64,000 bases of DNA from Halostagnicola sp. A-GB9-2 (lineage in GTDB: Archaea > Halobacteriota > Halobacteria > Halobacteriales > Natrialbaceae): contig NZ_JASJOC010000001.1 of NCBI RefSeq assembly GCF_030068615.1, positions 744,001 through 808,000 of the forward strand, written 5' to 3'. This document shows positions 36,861-45,888 of this stretch, piece by piece; the first letter of the stretch is position 1, and every line of letters begins with the position of its first letter. Below the pieces are notes generated by a model. It saw only the letters and a program-made list of their open reading frames with translations, had not been told where the DNA came from and did not search any database. Position numbers and translations under genes: made by a program.

Positions 36861-36942
36861 GAGGCGGCGGCTGCACGAGCGGCGCAGCCAATTCGCTCGA
36901 GATGCTCGAGCGATGCGAAAAGTCGAACGATCTCCAGTGAGT

Positions 36943-38124
36943 TCAATCGTCGCCGACGATCTGTTCGATCAGTTCCGAATCGTCGCTCCCCAGCGCAGAC
37001 CTGACGAGCAGGTGTCCGCCGAGCAAAGCGGGGCTGATAACCGTATCCGCGCCCGCTCGCTCGAGTTTCGGGATGTTCTCCCGATCCGTCGCGGCGGAGA
37101 TGATCGGCTTGTCGGGGGCCAGTTGTCGAGCCGTGAGGATCGTCAAAGCGTCTTCCGCGTCCGTGTTCGTCGCCACGACGACCGCCCGGGCCCGTTCGAT
37201 GTGTGCCTGCTCGAGCGGTTCTTCGTCGCTCGGGTCGTCGACGATGACCGGGATCTCCCGATCGGAGAGTCGTTCGGCCGCGTCGGTGTTCGCCGTGACG
37301 ACGGCGAAGGACTGATTACTGGTCGCGAGTTCGTCGACGATCGGTTCGGTCAGTTCGCCGTAGCCGAGCACGAGCACGTGCTGGTCGATGAGTTCGATCT
37401 GAGAGTCTGTCATTTTTCCGAGTGTTTTCGAGATGCGAGACTGAATCGCGGGCCCGACGAGGGCACCGATCGCGATACCGAAACTGGCGACACCGAGGAC
37501 GACGACGGACATCGTAAATAAGATTGCCTGTTGGGTTTCGGGTCCGATATCACCGTAGCCGACGGTGCTCGAGGTAATCAGCGTGAAGTAGAAGGCGTCG
37601 AGGAGGTCGTCGATCCCGTCGAAGCTCTCTCGCAACGCGTAGGCTCCAAACGTTCCGTACGCCTGCACGCCGACGAGTGCGCCCCCGGCGGCCAGCTGCG
37701 TCGTGTTCAACGAGAGCTTCTTGTCGAATCGTTTGCGACTGGCAAGCAGGAACGGAATCGTGAGCACGGAGAGGACGACGAGCGGATACGAGTACTCGCT
37801 CACCTGTAGCAGGCCCTGAATCGCGGTCACGGGAAGGAGGATCAACGTCGCGTACCAGCCGGCTCGCAATCCGCGCCGCAGGGCGAGGGTACTTCCGACC
37901 ATTAAAAATCCGGTGAGTGCGCCCGTAAAGCCGACCGTCTCCTGGACGACGATCGGGACCGTTCCGGTGAGCGGTCCGTGAGCGACGGTCTCCTGACCGA
38001 TCTGGATAACGCCGGTGATCACCGACAGCAACGCGACCAGCAGCGCGAGCGTGACGGCTACCCGCGTCGTCACCAGCCACTTCCAGTTGTTCGGGAGCCA
38101 CTCGAGCAGGCGCTCGCCGACCAT
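36943..38124 (-). CDS. Potassium channel with TrkA-N (RCK) domain
   Basis: The 393-residue protein has several N-terminal membrane helices (LVTTRVAVTLALLVALLSVI and others), the selectivity filter SSTVGYGDIGP and a following inner helix. The cytoplasmic part is a TrkA-N/RCK Rossmann domain, LIDQHVLVLGYGELTEPIVD, with the nucleotide-binding GxGxxx and ARAVVVATNTDAEDALTILT. The start at ATG 38124 (MVGERLLEWLPNNWKWLV) follows the family; a much longer open frame upstream runs through the promoter of the SAMP1 gene and is not protein-like. It diverges from SAMP1. It probably conducts K+ under cytoplasmic control. Confidence 0.93.
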   Translation of the reverse strand: MVGERLLEWLPNNWKWLVTTRVAVTLALLVALLSVITGVIQIGQETVAHGPLTGTVPIVVQETVGFTGALTGFLMVGSTLALRRGLRAGWYATLILLPVTAIQGLLQVSEYSYPLVVLSVLTIPFLLASRKRFDKKLSLNTTQLAAGGALVGVQAYGTFGAYALRESFDGIDDLLDAFYFTLITSSTVGYGDIGPETQQAILFTMSVVVLGVASFGIAIGALVGPAIQSRISKTLGKMTDSQIELIDQHVLVLGYGELTEPIVDELATSNQSFAVVTANTDAAERLSDREIPVIVDDPSDEEPLEQAHIERARAVVVATNTDAEDALTILTARQLAPDKPIISAATDRENIPKLERAGADTVISPALLGGHLLVRSALGSDDSELIEQIVGDD

Positions 38125-38271
38125 ACACACGGTCCGGTGTGCGGTCAAATAAGCCTCTTCGTTTGGCGTGACTCGACTGTCACCGACGGCCGGCGCTCGG
38201 GACCGATCGGGTCGGTATCCGAGTGTTCCCAGAGCGGTAGCTACTTGCCCGAGGCACTGATACGCCCGCAC

Positions 38272-38547
38272 ATGAACTGGAAGCTGTTCGCCGACCTCGC
38301 CGAGCGGGCGGGCGACAAGCACGTCTCCGTCGACGTCGAGGACGACGCGACGGTCGAAGACGCCCTCGAGGCTCTCCTCGAGGACCGGCCGGCGCTCGAG
38401 GAGCGAGTCATCGAAGACGGCGAGTTGCGCTCGCAGATCAACATCCTCCGGAACGGAACGAACGTCCTGACCCAGGAGGAGGGACTCGAGACGGAACTGG
38501 ACGAGGACGACGAACTGGCGCTCTTCCCACCCGTCAGCGGCGGGTAG
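38272..38547 (+). CDS. samp1: Ubiquitin-like small archaeal modifier protein SAMP1 (MoaD/ThiS fold)
   Basis: The 91-residue protein starts MNWKLFADLAERAGDKHVSV and ends ELALFPPVSGG, with the C-terminal Gly-Gly needed for adenylation by UbaA/E1 and isopeptide bonding to target lysines. Both the opening and the ending match Haloferax SAMP1 closely, which also supports sulfur transfer for molybdopterin synthesis (MoaD-like). The length is right. It lies between divergent genes and has no evident operon partner, so it is expressed on its own. Confidence 0.94.
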   Translation: MNWKLFADLAERAGDKHVSVDVEDDATVEDALEALLEDRPALEERVIEDGELRSQINILRNGTNVLTQEEGLETELDEDDELALFPPVSGG

Positions 38548-38675
38548 CGGGCACGAGAGAGAAGAGTGCTGATCCTCCTCGACGGCAACGGGAAGAGCAA
38601 AATAGCGATCGAACGCACCGATTTCGAACGGACACCAACTGTTTTCTCGCACCCCTCGACGCGTTCTCGAGGTAG

Positions 38676-39665
38676 CTACGTCCCCGTCAGATCGATTCCG
38701 AGAACGAAATCGGGTTCGTCGGCCACACCGGCACCCGCGTAGGAGGCGTCACTGACGTACTCGACCGTCTCGGGGATTAACACTCGAGTCCCGTCGGCCC
38801 CGAGCGAAGCGGCGTCTCGAGCGATCGCCGCAAACAGCGACTGCGCCGCGTCGACGTTGGCCCAGGCTCCGAGGCCGTACTCGGCGATCGTCACCTCGGC
38901 TCCGTCGTCGTCGGTTCGCTCGAGGGTCCGCGTTCGATACGCAGTTGCGCGGGCACCCGCTCGCTCGCCCAGCGTCGGGTCGTCGTCGCCGTCGGCTTCG
39001 CCACCCTCGACCACGAACAGGGCCGTCTCGTCGGCGACCCTCGAGAAGTCGTCACGAGTCAGCTCCCTGAGTGCCCAGCTCTCTTCGGTCGCAAGTCCGA
39101 GTCCGCGAAGGTGATCGCGGGCGTCGCTCCCCATCCAGAATCGCCACGCATCCGCGGGATCGCTCGAGACCGAGAGCGGTCCGGAGGCGTCAGCGTCGGG
39201 CTCGGGGGTGGCAAACCGAAACTCCGTTATCGGCTCGAAGTCGCTCTTTCGGGCCGCACCGAGCGACGGCGAGTTCCAGGAAAAGACCATCACGCGGCCG
39301 ATCGTGGCCCCCTGCTCTCGAGCCCACTCGAAGCAGGCCTCGTTCAACCGCTGGCTGACGCCCCGGCGCTGGTAGGCAGGATTGACGCGCATGCCCTGGA
39401 ACCAGGCCTCTTCGGGCGAGAGCATGACGCCCTGAAGGATGCCAGCAACGTCGCCATCGATCTCGGCGAGGAACGTTTTCTTTCCCTCCTCGTCGTCGTC
39501 CTCGAGCCAATCGTGGTAGATTTCGGGAATGTAGTCTCCGCCGCGGTCTTCCCAGATCGTGCCGGTGAACGATGCGACGTCCTCGTAGTCGTCGTGGGTT
39601 GCGCGGCGAATTTCGACCTCAAGGTCGCCGTCCCGTTCGTCCGCGTCGGTACTGGAGTCGGTCAT
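38676..39665 (-). CDS. GNAT-family acetyltransferase
   Basis: The 329-residue protein has a clear GNAT domain in its first 160 residues: VEIRRATHDDYEDVASFTGT, FLAEIDGDVAGILQG, and motif A QGMRVNPAYQRRGVSQRLNE (R-x-x-G-x-S form), then VMVFSWNSPSLGAARKSDF. The C-terminal half is a degenerate second GNAT-like repeat (RVLIPETVEYVSDASYAGAG). It starts only five bases after the gatD stop, so the two are cotranscribed. Target unknown; an extra Asp/Glu-rich stretch at the N-terminus is probably disordered. Confidence 0.9.
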   Translation of the reverse strand: MTDSSTDADERDGDLEVEIRRATHDDYEDVASFTGTIWEDRGGDYIPEIYHDWLEDDDEEGKKTFLAEIDGDVAGILQGVMLSPEEAWFQGMRVNPAYQRRGVSQRLNEACFEWAREQGATIGRVMVFSWNSPSLGAARKSDFEPITEFRFATPEPDADASGPLSVSSDPADAWRFWMGSDARDHLRGLGLATEESWALRELTRDDFSRVADETALFVVEGGEADGDDDPTLGERAGARATAYRTRTLERTDDDGAEVTIAEYGLGAWANVDAAQSLFAAIARDAASLGADGTRVLIPETVEYVSDASYAGAGVADEPDFVLGIDLTGT

Positions 39666-39670
39666 CGGTC

Positions 39671-40918
39671 TCACTCCCAGGGGGTCGATCGATCCTGAAT
39701 CTCGCCCGCCAGCGAGGTGCCCATCGCCTCCTCGACGTCTCCGCTGTTCTCGAGTGCCCACATCAGTTTGACCTTCGCGGTGCCCGGCAGGGTGTCCTCG
39801 CCCTCGAGTACGCCAGCATCGAGCAGGTCGCGGCCGGTGTCGTAGACCCGGTCACAGACCCGGCCCTCGAGACACTGGCTGGTCATGACGACCGTCGTGC
39901 CGTCGTCGATCAGTTCTTCGATTTTCGGGATGAGATCGGTGTGGACGTGACCCAGTCCCGTCCCTTCGATAATCAGTCCCGCGGAGCCCTCTGCGATGTC
40001 GAGGAAGGCGGGATCCATGCCGGGCGTAAACTTGACCAGTTCGACATCGGTCTCGAGTTCGGAGGTGAGCTCGAGGTCGACGGCGTCGCGCTTCTGGTAG
40101 TTCCTGCGGAACGAGACGTTCTCGTTCCCGTAGTCGACGGTGCCGAGGGGCTCTCCGCCGACGGTTTCGAACGCGTCCCGGCGCGAGGTGTGGTTCTTGC
40201 GGACGCGGGTCCCGCGATGCAGCGCACAGGTCGTATCGGATTCGCTCGCGTGCATACAGACCAGCACCTCCGCGCAGTCGCTTTTGGCCGCTTCGACCGC
40301 GCTCACGGCGTTCATCACGTTGTCCGAGGACGGCCGGTCCGCCGAGCGCTGGCTGCCGGTGAAGACGATCGGGACGGTCGTCTCGAGCATGAACGAGAGC
40401 GCCGAGGCGGAGTACTGCATCGTGTCGGTGCCGTGCATGACGACGACGCCGTCGGCACCGGCCTGTATCTCGTCGCGGACCGCCCGCGCGAGTTCCTGCC
40501 AGATCGGCGGCTCCATGTTCTCAGAGAGGATGTTCGCGACGACGCGGCCGCGGTAGTTGGCTCGGCCGGCGAGGTCCGGCACAGCTCGAAGCACGTCTTC
40601 GGCGTCGAACTGGGCCGTCACCGCACCCGTTCGGTAGTCGACCGTCGAGGCGATGGTGCCGCCCGTCGAGATGAGCGAAATCGTCGGCAGATCGTCGTCG
40701 AACTCGACCGTTGACTCGTCGCTCTCGTCGTCCTGTGCACCGTCGATCTCGTAGACGTTCTCCGCGAGGACGTCGATTTCGGATCCGTCGCGGTCGATCC
40801 CGACGTTGTACCCGCCCTCGAGTTTGACGACGAGGTGGTCGTCGGTGCTCGAGGGGAGCAACACGCCTTCGTACGTGCGGTCGTCCGAATCGACTCGGAT
40901 GCGATCGCCTGGGTTCAT
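39671..40918 (-). CDS. gatD: Glutamyl-tRNA(Gln) amidotransferase subunit D
   Basis: GatD supplies ammonia from glutamine (asparaginase-like) to GatE, which converts Glu-tRNA(Gln) to Gln-tRNA(Gln), in the archaeal route. The 415-residue protein has an N-terminal beta-barrel of about 60 residues (PGDRIRVDSDDRTYEGVLLP), then the L-asparaginase-like domain: SLISTGGTIAST with catalytic Thr, VVVMHGTDTMQYSASALSFM, SQRSADRPSSDNVMNA and TSQCLEGRVCD. The usual partner gatE is elsewhere. It is followed by a GNAT gene five bases downstream and preceded by a small membrane-protein gene. Confidence 0.96.
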   Translation of the reverse strand: MNPGDRIRVDSDDRTYEGVLLPSSTDDHLVVKLEGGYNVGIDRDGSEIDVLAENVYEIDGAQDDESDESTVEFDDDLPTISLISTGGTIASTVDYRTGAVTAQFDAEDVLRAVPDLAGRANYRGRVVANILSENMEPPIWQELARAVRDEIQAGADGVVVMHGTDTMQYSASALSFMLETTVPIVFTGSQRSADRPSSDNVMNAVSAVEAAKSDCAEVLVCMHASESDTTCALHRGTRVRKNHTSRRDAFETVGGEPLGTVDYGNENVSFRRNYQKRDAVDLELTSELETDVELVKFTPGMDPAFLDIAEGSAGLIIEGTGLGHVHTDLIPKIEELIDDGTTVVMTSQCLEGRVCDRVYDTGRDLLDAGVLEGEDTLPGTAKVKLMWALENSGDVEEAMGTSLAGEIQDRSTPWE

Positions 40919-40964
40919 ACCCGTTGATTGCAGACGGTCGGACTTGAAGCCACGCTTTCGGAGA

Positions 40965-41162
40965 TCAAACCAGTACGCCGACGAGGATCAATCCGATTCC
41001 GAGTGCGAGGAGGATCCCGACGATCAGCGCGGTGAGAAATTGAAGTGACGTGAGCGACTCTTCGGGTGCGTCGAGACGTGGATACAGGAATCGTACGGCG
41101 TATCCGACCCCGAGTGCGACTGCGATCGCGAGGATTCCGAGCGCAACCAGGTCCACGTCCAT
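40965..41162 (-). CDS. Small two-helix membrane protein
   Basis: The 65-residue protein MDVDLVALGILAIAVALGVG has two membrane helices (residues about 5-26 and 42-63) separated by a loop RFLYPRLDAPEESLTS. Start ATG 41162 is preferred to one five codons upstream. It lies 46 bases upstream of gatD on the same strand and may share its transcript. Function unknown; not seen as a known family. Confidence 0.72.
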   Translation of the reverse strand: MDVDLVALGILAIAVALGVGYAVRFLYPRLDAPEESLTSLQFLTALIVGILLALGIGLILVGVLV

Positions 41163-41228
41163 CGAGTCAGTACACACCGTGAACCGTGAAAAATAGCGGG
41201 CTGGCGAAAAACGCGGTTAGTGAGTCGG

Positions 41229-42395
41229 TTATTCGTCCGACTCAATGACGGTCAGCGTCCCGGTCACAGCTTCGCTGCCGGACGTAACAGTCCAGTCGTG
41301 AGTGCCCGCGGAGAGGTCGTTTCCGTTGACACAGAGCCACGCCGCGCGACAGCCACCCGCATCGACATCGACAGTCGTCGAGTCGGTAGCGCTTCCAACC
41401 TCGAGGGAAACGGTGGATTCTGCGTCAGTGTCGCCCCGGTTTCTCACGGTCGCGTGGAACTGTGCCGACTCGCCGGACGAAACGTCGCTCGGGCCGGAAA
41501 CCGAAAGCTCGAGGTCCGCACCGACATATTCGTCTTCCGTCTCGTCATCCTCGTCTTCTGGTTCGTCGTCATCGTCTTCCGCTTCGTCGTCCTCGGTTTC
41601 GTCCTCGTCTTCTGGTCCGTCGTCCTCGTCATCGTCCGGTTCACCGTCCTCATCATCATCAGCCTCATCGTCATCTTCCACTTCGTCGCCCTCGTCATCG
41701 TCTTCCGCTTCGTCGTCCTCGGTTTCGTCCTCGTCTTCTGGTTCGTCGCCCTCGTCATCGTCTTCCGCTTCATCTTCACCATCATCCGATTCGCCATCTT
41801 CATCGTCGTCATCGTCTTCCGCTTCGTCGCCCTCGTCACCGTCCGGTTCACCGTCCTCATCATCGTCATCAGCCTCATCGTCATCGTCCGCTTCGTCGTC
41901 CTCGTCATCCGGTTCGCCCTCGTCCGGAAGTTCTTCGACGAGCTCGAGCGCGATGCGGCCGTCTTCGGGCTCGATTTGGACGTATTCGTCGAGCGAGTCA
42001 CAGTGTTCGTCGTCGTCGACGACCCCTCGCTCAAGTTCGGTCCCCTCGACGGCCGTCACCGAGCCGTCGGCAGTGTAAAACACGAACGAGCCGTCGGCGA
42101 AGTGACCGTCCGCGTCGAAGACTACGTACTTTTGATCCCCCTCGTAAGTTACCTCCCAGATGACGTGGGTGTCGTCGACAGTCGGCGAACCGTCGTCCAA
42201 TTCGCCAGCTTCGAGCGGTATCCGTTCGTCGAAATCGCCGTGGAGACACGCGTGCCTGTGGTCGATGTTCTCTTCGGCGAGCAACTCGAGCGTCGCCGCT
42301 CCGTCATCCGATTGGGCGGTCGCGTAGCCAGCCGTCGCTGCGACCATCAGTGCGCCGGTACCGGTTTTGAGAGCCGATCGTCGTGTGAGCTCCAT
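41229..42395 (-). CDS. Tat-exported protein with acidic linker and CARDB-like end
   Basis: The 388-residue protein starts with a Tat signal, MELTRRSALKTGTGALMVAA, the RR at positions 5-6, and a hydrophobic stretch to ATAQSDD. An N-terminal domain of about 120 residues (HACLHGDFDERIPLEAG, HVIWEVTYEGDQKYVVFDAD) is followed by about 140 residues of near-pure Asp/Glu (DDDEADDDDEDGEPDGDEGD and on), then a beta-sandwich of about 80 residues ending GTHDWTVTSGSEAVTGTLTV, like CARDB adhesion-type modules. Two segments at about residues 232-290 repeat an EDEDETEDDEAEDDD unit. The acidic part probably acts as a spacer across the S-layer. Ligand unknown. Confidence 0.83.
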   Translation of the reverse strand: MELTRRSALKTGTGALMVAATAGYATAQSDDGAATLELLAEENIDHRHACLHGDFDERIPLEAGELDDGSPTVDDTHVIWEVTYEGDQKYVVFDADGHFADGSFVFYTADGSVTAVEGTELERGVVDDDEHCDSLDEYVQIEPEDGRIALELVEELPDEGEPDDEDDEADDDDEADDDDEDGEPDGDEGDEAEDDDDDEDGESDDGEDEAEDDDEGDEPEDEDETEDDEAEDDDEGDEVEDDDEADDDEDGEPDDDEDDGPEDEDETEDDEAEDDDDEPEDEDDETEDEYVGADLELSVSGPSDVSSGESAQFHATVRNRGDTDAESTVSLEVGSATDSTTVDVDAGGCRAAWLCVNGNDLSAGTHDWTVTSGSEAVTGTLTVIESDE

Positions 42396-42573
42396 GTCAA
42401 CCAAACCGCAGTAGTTGTGTAAAGTTATTATTTCTATATTCGGTTTTAATATTGCAACGCTATGGTGTTCGCTCGAGTGCGTCCCTTTCAGAAACGGGAA
42501 ACATGTAAAATGGTACCGTATGGCGAACCAGTGCAGGGAAAGGCCCATGGTGTCGGCCGGCCTGAAATCGACC

Positions 42574-43236
42574 ATGAGCGATCGCTCGGACGAGGTGACG
42601 ACGAGCCGGGAACCAAAATCTACCGACGAGCTCTTAGAAGAGACCGAGAGCCTGCTGTCGGACTCGTCCGGATCGTCGAACTCGAGCGCTCACACCGACG
42701 AGCGGTCAGCAGGAACCGACGGGTTCGAATCGGAGTCGAGCCTCGAGAACGAGACGGGCGATTCGGGATCGTGGATGCCTTCGTTCGGGTCGGAAGCAGA
42801 TTCTGAGCCCAGCGCCGAACCTGCGTTGGACTCGAGTAGTTCCCGGCTTTCGTCGGTGACGTCGCTGTTTTCGCTCCCGCGACTCTCTCCGACGCAGTAC
42901 TTCTCGCCAAAAGCCTACTTCGCCCTCGTCATGGTTATCGGGGCCGGACTGTTCGCCGGAAACACCGTAATTCCGTTCGCCGGTCGGATGATCAGCATGT
43001 TCGCCGCCGCGTTTCTGATCGGACTGCTCACGTCGAAGCGCCGGTACCTCGAGATGACCGCCGCGGGCGTCTCCGTCGGCGTGGTCGCCGCGATGTTCAA
43101 CTTCACGCTCTTTGCGATGCTCGGATCGGGCCAGAACCTGCTCGCCGTCGGTACCACCACCGGCGCGCTCGCCTGCCTCGGCGGCTACTACTTCGGCCGC
43201 GATCTGAAGAACGGACTGGCTCGAGACGTCGATTGA
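42574..43236 (+). CDS. Hypothetical membrane protein with Ser/acidic N-terminal tail
   Basis: The 220-residue protein has a disordered first part of about 105 residues (STDELLEETESLLSDSSGSS and on), a region SLFSLPRLSPTQYFSPKAYF, and three or four membrane segments (ALVMVIGAGLFAGNTVIPFA, SMFAAAFLIGLLTS, GVSVGVVAAMFNFTLFAM, TGALACLGGYYFGRD). Start ATG 42574 (MSDRSDEV) removes 53 upstream residues with no halophilic character. No function is known. It diverges from the Tat protein gene at 41.2-42.4 kb. Confidence 0.78.
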   Translation: MSDRSDEVTTSREPKSTDELLEETESLLSDSSGSSNSSAHTDERSAGTDGFESESSLENETGDSGSWMPSFGSEADSEPSAEPALDSSSSRLSSVTSLFSLPRLSPTQYFSPKAYFALVMVIGAGLFAGNTVIPFAGRMISMFAAAFLIGLLTSKRRYLEMTAAGVSVGVVAAMFNFTLFAMLGSGQNLLAVGTTTGALACLGGYYFGRDLKNGLARDVD

Positions 43237-43696
43237 GCTACTGACCAAACGGAGGGACGGCCGCGAGAACGGACGTGCCCCTTCTCGTTCTCACTCGAGA
43301 GACACTACTGATGACGAAGGCCCTCAGCCCGCTGGCGGTCCCACAGCGGCCCCTATCGCCGCAAGCGATATGTCGCTGTGGCGACCAGACAAGCGCCAAC
43401 GGGCTTCGCCCCTTCACTCCACCAGGTCCAACAGCACCGCAACCCGCAATGCAGGCCTGCCCTTCCCCGGGTCGCGCGGCCCTCTACGAAGACACGCGCT
43501 CCCGGCCCTAGCAATCTGCGGTTGGCAGGTCTACGTGCGGATAGCACTACAGGCGAGCGAAGCGAGCCGAAGAAAGCGCGGCGGGGGATTTCGGGGTCAG
43601 CCTCCCCAAACCCATCAGAGGCAAATGAGTAGAAAGGGATCCGTCGATCGGGAGCAAATCTCCGAATTCGTCGTCGTTCGCTTTGCGTGACTCCGA
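43237..43696. other. Structured non-coding element, likely dispersed repeat or ncRNA
   Basis: From about 43310 to 43640 the DNA is GC-rich, non-coding and hairpin-rich. A hairpin runs tcgcc...agcga-tatg-tcgct...ggcga at about 43346-43376; gggcttcgcccc is at 43399-43410; ggcgag-cgaag-cgagcc at 43552-43568. The stretch ccaggtccaacagcaccgca and its surroundings (43419-43490) is very like text I recall from intergenic elements of many haloarchaea. It could be a degraded or transcribed element, or an unannotated RNA; I found no RNase P or SRP RNA core in it. Confidence 0.4.
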
Positions 43697-44359
43697 TTAG
43701 CGACCGTCGGTCGTCAGCTCCCAGCCCCGTTCCGTTCGCTGGACGACTCCCTTGTCGGCCATCTTCTCGAGCAACTCCGCGACGATTTCTCGGTGTGTGT
43801 CGATATCCGCGGCAATCTCCGAAACCGATTTCGGCTCACCGCGAACGCTCGCGAGGAGGTCGGTGTATATCCGGCTCTCCGGCCCCGTCCCGACGACCTC
43901 CGAAATCTGATCGAGCGTATCACAGAGCTGTCCCTGTACCCAGCGCTGGGCGAGCGAAAGTTCGTTCTCGAGCGTTTCCAGACGCTCGAGCGTCTCCAGT
44001 AGTTCCCCGAGTTCCTCATCATCTTCGGCGGAAATGTCCACCGAGAGATGTCGGCAGGTGGTGATATCGACGCTGTTGTTCGCCGGATACGCGCTCTTGC
44101 TGGCGAATCCGTACGGGGAGACGTTGACCTCGAGGCGAACGTTTCGGGCGATATGGAAGTATTTCCGGCGTTGGTCGTCGACTCGGCTTTCGACCAGTCC
44201 GGCCTCGTCTAACTTCCGGAGGTGTTCGATGACCGCCTTGGGACTCACTCCGAGGTATTCCGAGATCTCGGTGACGTAGCACGGTTTGCGGGCCAGAAGC
44301 TGGAGAATCCGTCTCCGATTTTCGTTCCCCAACAAATCGAGCAACGCGGCGGAGTCCAT
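43697..44359 (-). CDS. ArsR-type winged-helix regulator with C-terminal HTH
   Basis: The 220-residue protein has an N-terminal winged helix (LLDLLGNENRRRILQLLARK, EISEYLGVSPKAVIEHLRKL, wing at YFHIARN), a helical middle that may dimerise (ELGELLETLERLETLENELS), and a second helix-turn-helix at its end (SVSEIAADIDTHREIVAELL, then KGVVQRTERGWELT). Haloarchaea have many such two-wHTH proteins; regulated genes are unknown. No CxC metal motif is present, so it is not a typical metal sensor. Confidence 0.88.
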   Translation of the reverse strand: MDSAALLDLLGNENRRRILQLLARKPCYVTEISEYLGVSPKAVIEHLRKLDEAGLVESRVDDQRRKYFHIARNVRLEVNVSPYGFASKSAYPANNSVDITTCRHLSVDISAEDDEELGELLETLERLETLENELSLAQRWVQGQLCDTLDQISEVVGTGPESRIYTDLLASVRGEPKSVSEIAADIDTHREIVAELLEKMADKGVVQRTERGWELTTDGR

Positions 44360-44553
44360 TGAGAGAGCCTAGACGATGGTCGCTGAAAAGCGTGTCTGCT
44401 CTCAGCGAACAGTCGCCGCTTGTTGTCGTCTCGAGCGAGAGTCGAGCGGAGAACGCTCAAATTTGACGAACCGGATGTAGCCCGGAAGCGGTACGACACG
44501 GCGGAAATGACCGAACGGATCAATTATCGTCAGTTACGCGCTGTCGCTACGTT

Positions 44554-45582
44554 TCAGTCGTCGGTACTCTCGTCGAAAAGGGAACGATCGATCACACTCT
44601 CGTTGTCCTCATTTTCGTCGAGAGCAGCATCATCGAGGACGCGCTCGTCAATCACGCGCTCGTCAATCACACTCTCGTTGTCTTCGCTCCCGTTGAGTAC
44701 TATCTCTTCGTCCTCGAGTACATCATCTTCAATACGCTCGTCCTCGACGAGTTCGCTGACCTCGCCTTCGTCAGGTTTGAATTCGGAACTGGTGTTATTA
44801 TCCAGCATATCGTCGGTCGCTTCCGAACTCGAGAGCCTGTCGGTCGGCAGTACCGAGTCGTCAGTCAAGTTCGGCGAACCCACATCACCGAGGTCGGGCG
44901 ACGGCACCGTGTCGTTCACCTGTTCCTGAATGCCATCCGAAAAGCTGGGAGACATATCGACACCGACGAGATTCGTCGCGACTTCGGCGACACTCGGTCC
45001 GGTGAGATCGGCGGCACTCGTCCGAAGGGTGTCGAGCCCGCTCATATTGAGGCCGATATCACTCGCGCGGTGTTCGACCGATTCGATCGAGTTCTCCAGC
45101 GAACTTATCTGGACCGTCAGCCGCGTCATTCGAGCGTTGTGCGCGGCCGAGCTCATCTCGTCCTCGTTCTCCTCGAGTTCGTTCTTCTCGTCCTCGAGAT
45201 CGGCTATCTGTTTCTCGATCGTATCGGCTCGCTCGGTCACGATAGCTTCCCGTGACTCGTTGTCGGCGTTATTGTAGCTAGCGTTGAACAAGCCGGTTTC
45301 GACGGTCGTCTCGGTCTCTGCCGCACTCGATTGCATAAACTCGGTAACGTTCGTTTCCGGTGAGGAACCGTTGCCGGCCGCTGACCCGGTGCCTTCCTCG
45401 CCGTCACCGTGGCCCGCATCGTTCTCGACAGGCTCCTCGCCCGCGTCATCGTCCCCGTCGGTGACGACGCCCCCGGCCGATTCGGCGAGCGAACCAGAGA
45501 ACCCAGCAGTTGCAAGCGGTGCGATCGCGAGACCGACAACGGCGATCAGTACCACGATAGCGACACCACGAGTCCCAGTCAT
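44554..45582 (-). CDS. Exported coiled-coil protein with acidic repeats
   Basis: The 342-residue protein begins with a hydrophobic signal segment (GVAIVVLIAVVGLAIAPLAT). A Gly/Asp/Glu/Asn-rich part follows, then a coiled coil of about 60 residues (TIEKQIADLEDEKNELEENE, MTRLTVQISSLENSIESVEH), a middle domain and a C-terminal run of short repeats EDNESVIDERVIDERVLDDA and NEDNESVIDRSLFDES. I recognise no family. The coiled coil, seen in surface proteins, suggests oligomer formation outside the cell. A TTTACC-like element on the minus strand near 45610 fits its promoter. Confidence 0.82.
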   Translation of the reverse strand: MTGTRGVAIVVLIAVVGLAIAPLATAGFSGSLAESAGGVVTDGDDDAGEEPVENDAGHGDGEEGTGSAAGNGSSPETNVTEFMQSSAAETETTVETGLFNASYNNADNESREAIVTERADTIEKQIADLEDEKNELEENEDEMSSAAHNARMTRLTVQISSLENSIESVEHRASDIGLNMSGLDTLRTSAADLTGPSVAEVATNLVGVDMSPSFSDGIQEQVNDTVPSPDLGDVGSPNLTDDSVLPTDRLSSSEATDDMLDNNTSSEFKPDEGEVSELVEDERIEDDVLEDEEIVLNGSEDNESVIDERVIDERVLDDAALDENEDNESVIDRSLFDESTDD

Positions 45583-45888
45583 CGATTCATCATCCGGACG
45601 AACTTCGTAAAAAGGTAAACCTTCGTTCTGACCGTTTAGTCGAATGCATCCGCCGCTCAGATTCGGTTTGAGCGTTTAAAAACCGCTGTGTATGATTCGT
45701 TGGGTATTGATCAAACGGGTAACATTCCCCGCGTCAAATCAGCGTGTACCGTTCGGAAATGTTTTTGAACGGTTGGTCGAAATGGCGATCAACTTGCGAA
45801 CGATGCGTTTCGTATCCGATCCAAAAGCGCTCGTCATAAATGTACCTGCAGAACTGTTATCAGGCCATACTCCGTGGTACTAGATAAC
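45583..45888. other. Intergenic gap with candidate promoters
   Basis: Divergent intergenic region. A strong AT-rich element, gtttaaaaacc (45674-45684), sits mid-region. A 63-codon frame from ATG 45692 exists, but composition and lack of family resemblance make it doubtful. The minus-strand promoter of the coiled-coil gene probably lies near 45606-45620. Confidence 0.4.

Noticed and set aside
43310-43640. RNase P RNA or SRP RNA
   Set aside because: I looked for the conserved GAGGAAAGUC/ACAGAA-type and GGAAGGAGCAG-type cores on both strands and found neither.
45692-45883. 63-codon frame before the DUF5802-like gene
   Set aside because: It overlaps the probable promoter region and lacks acid bias; could be a regulatory leader, but not supported as a protein.
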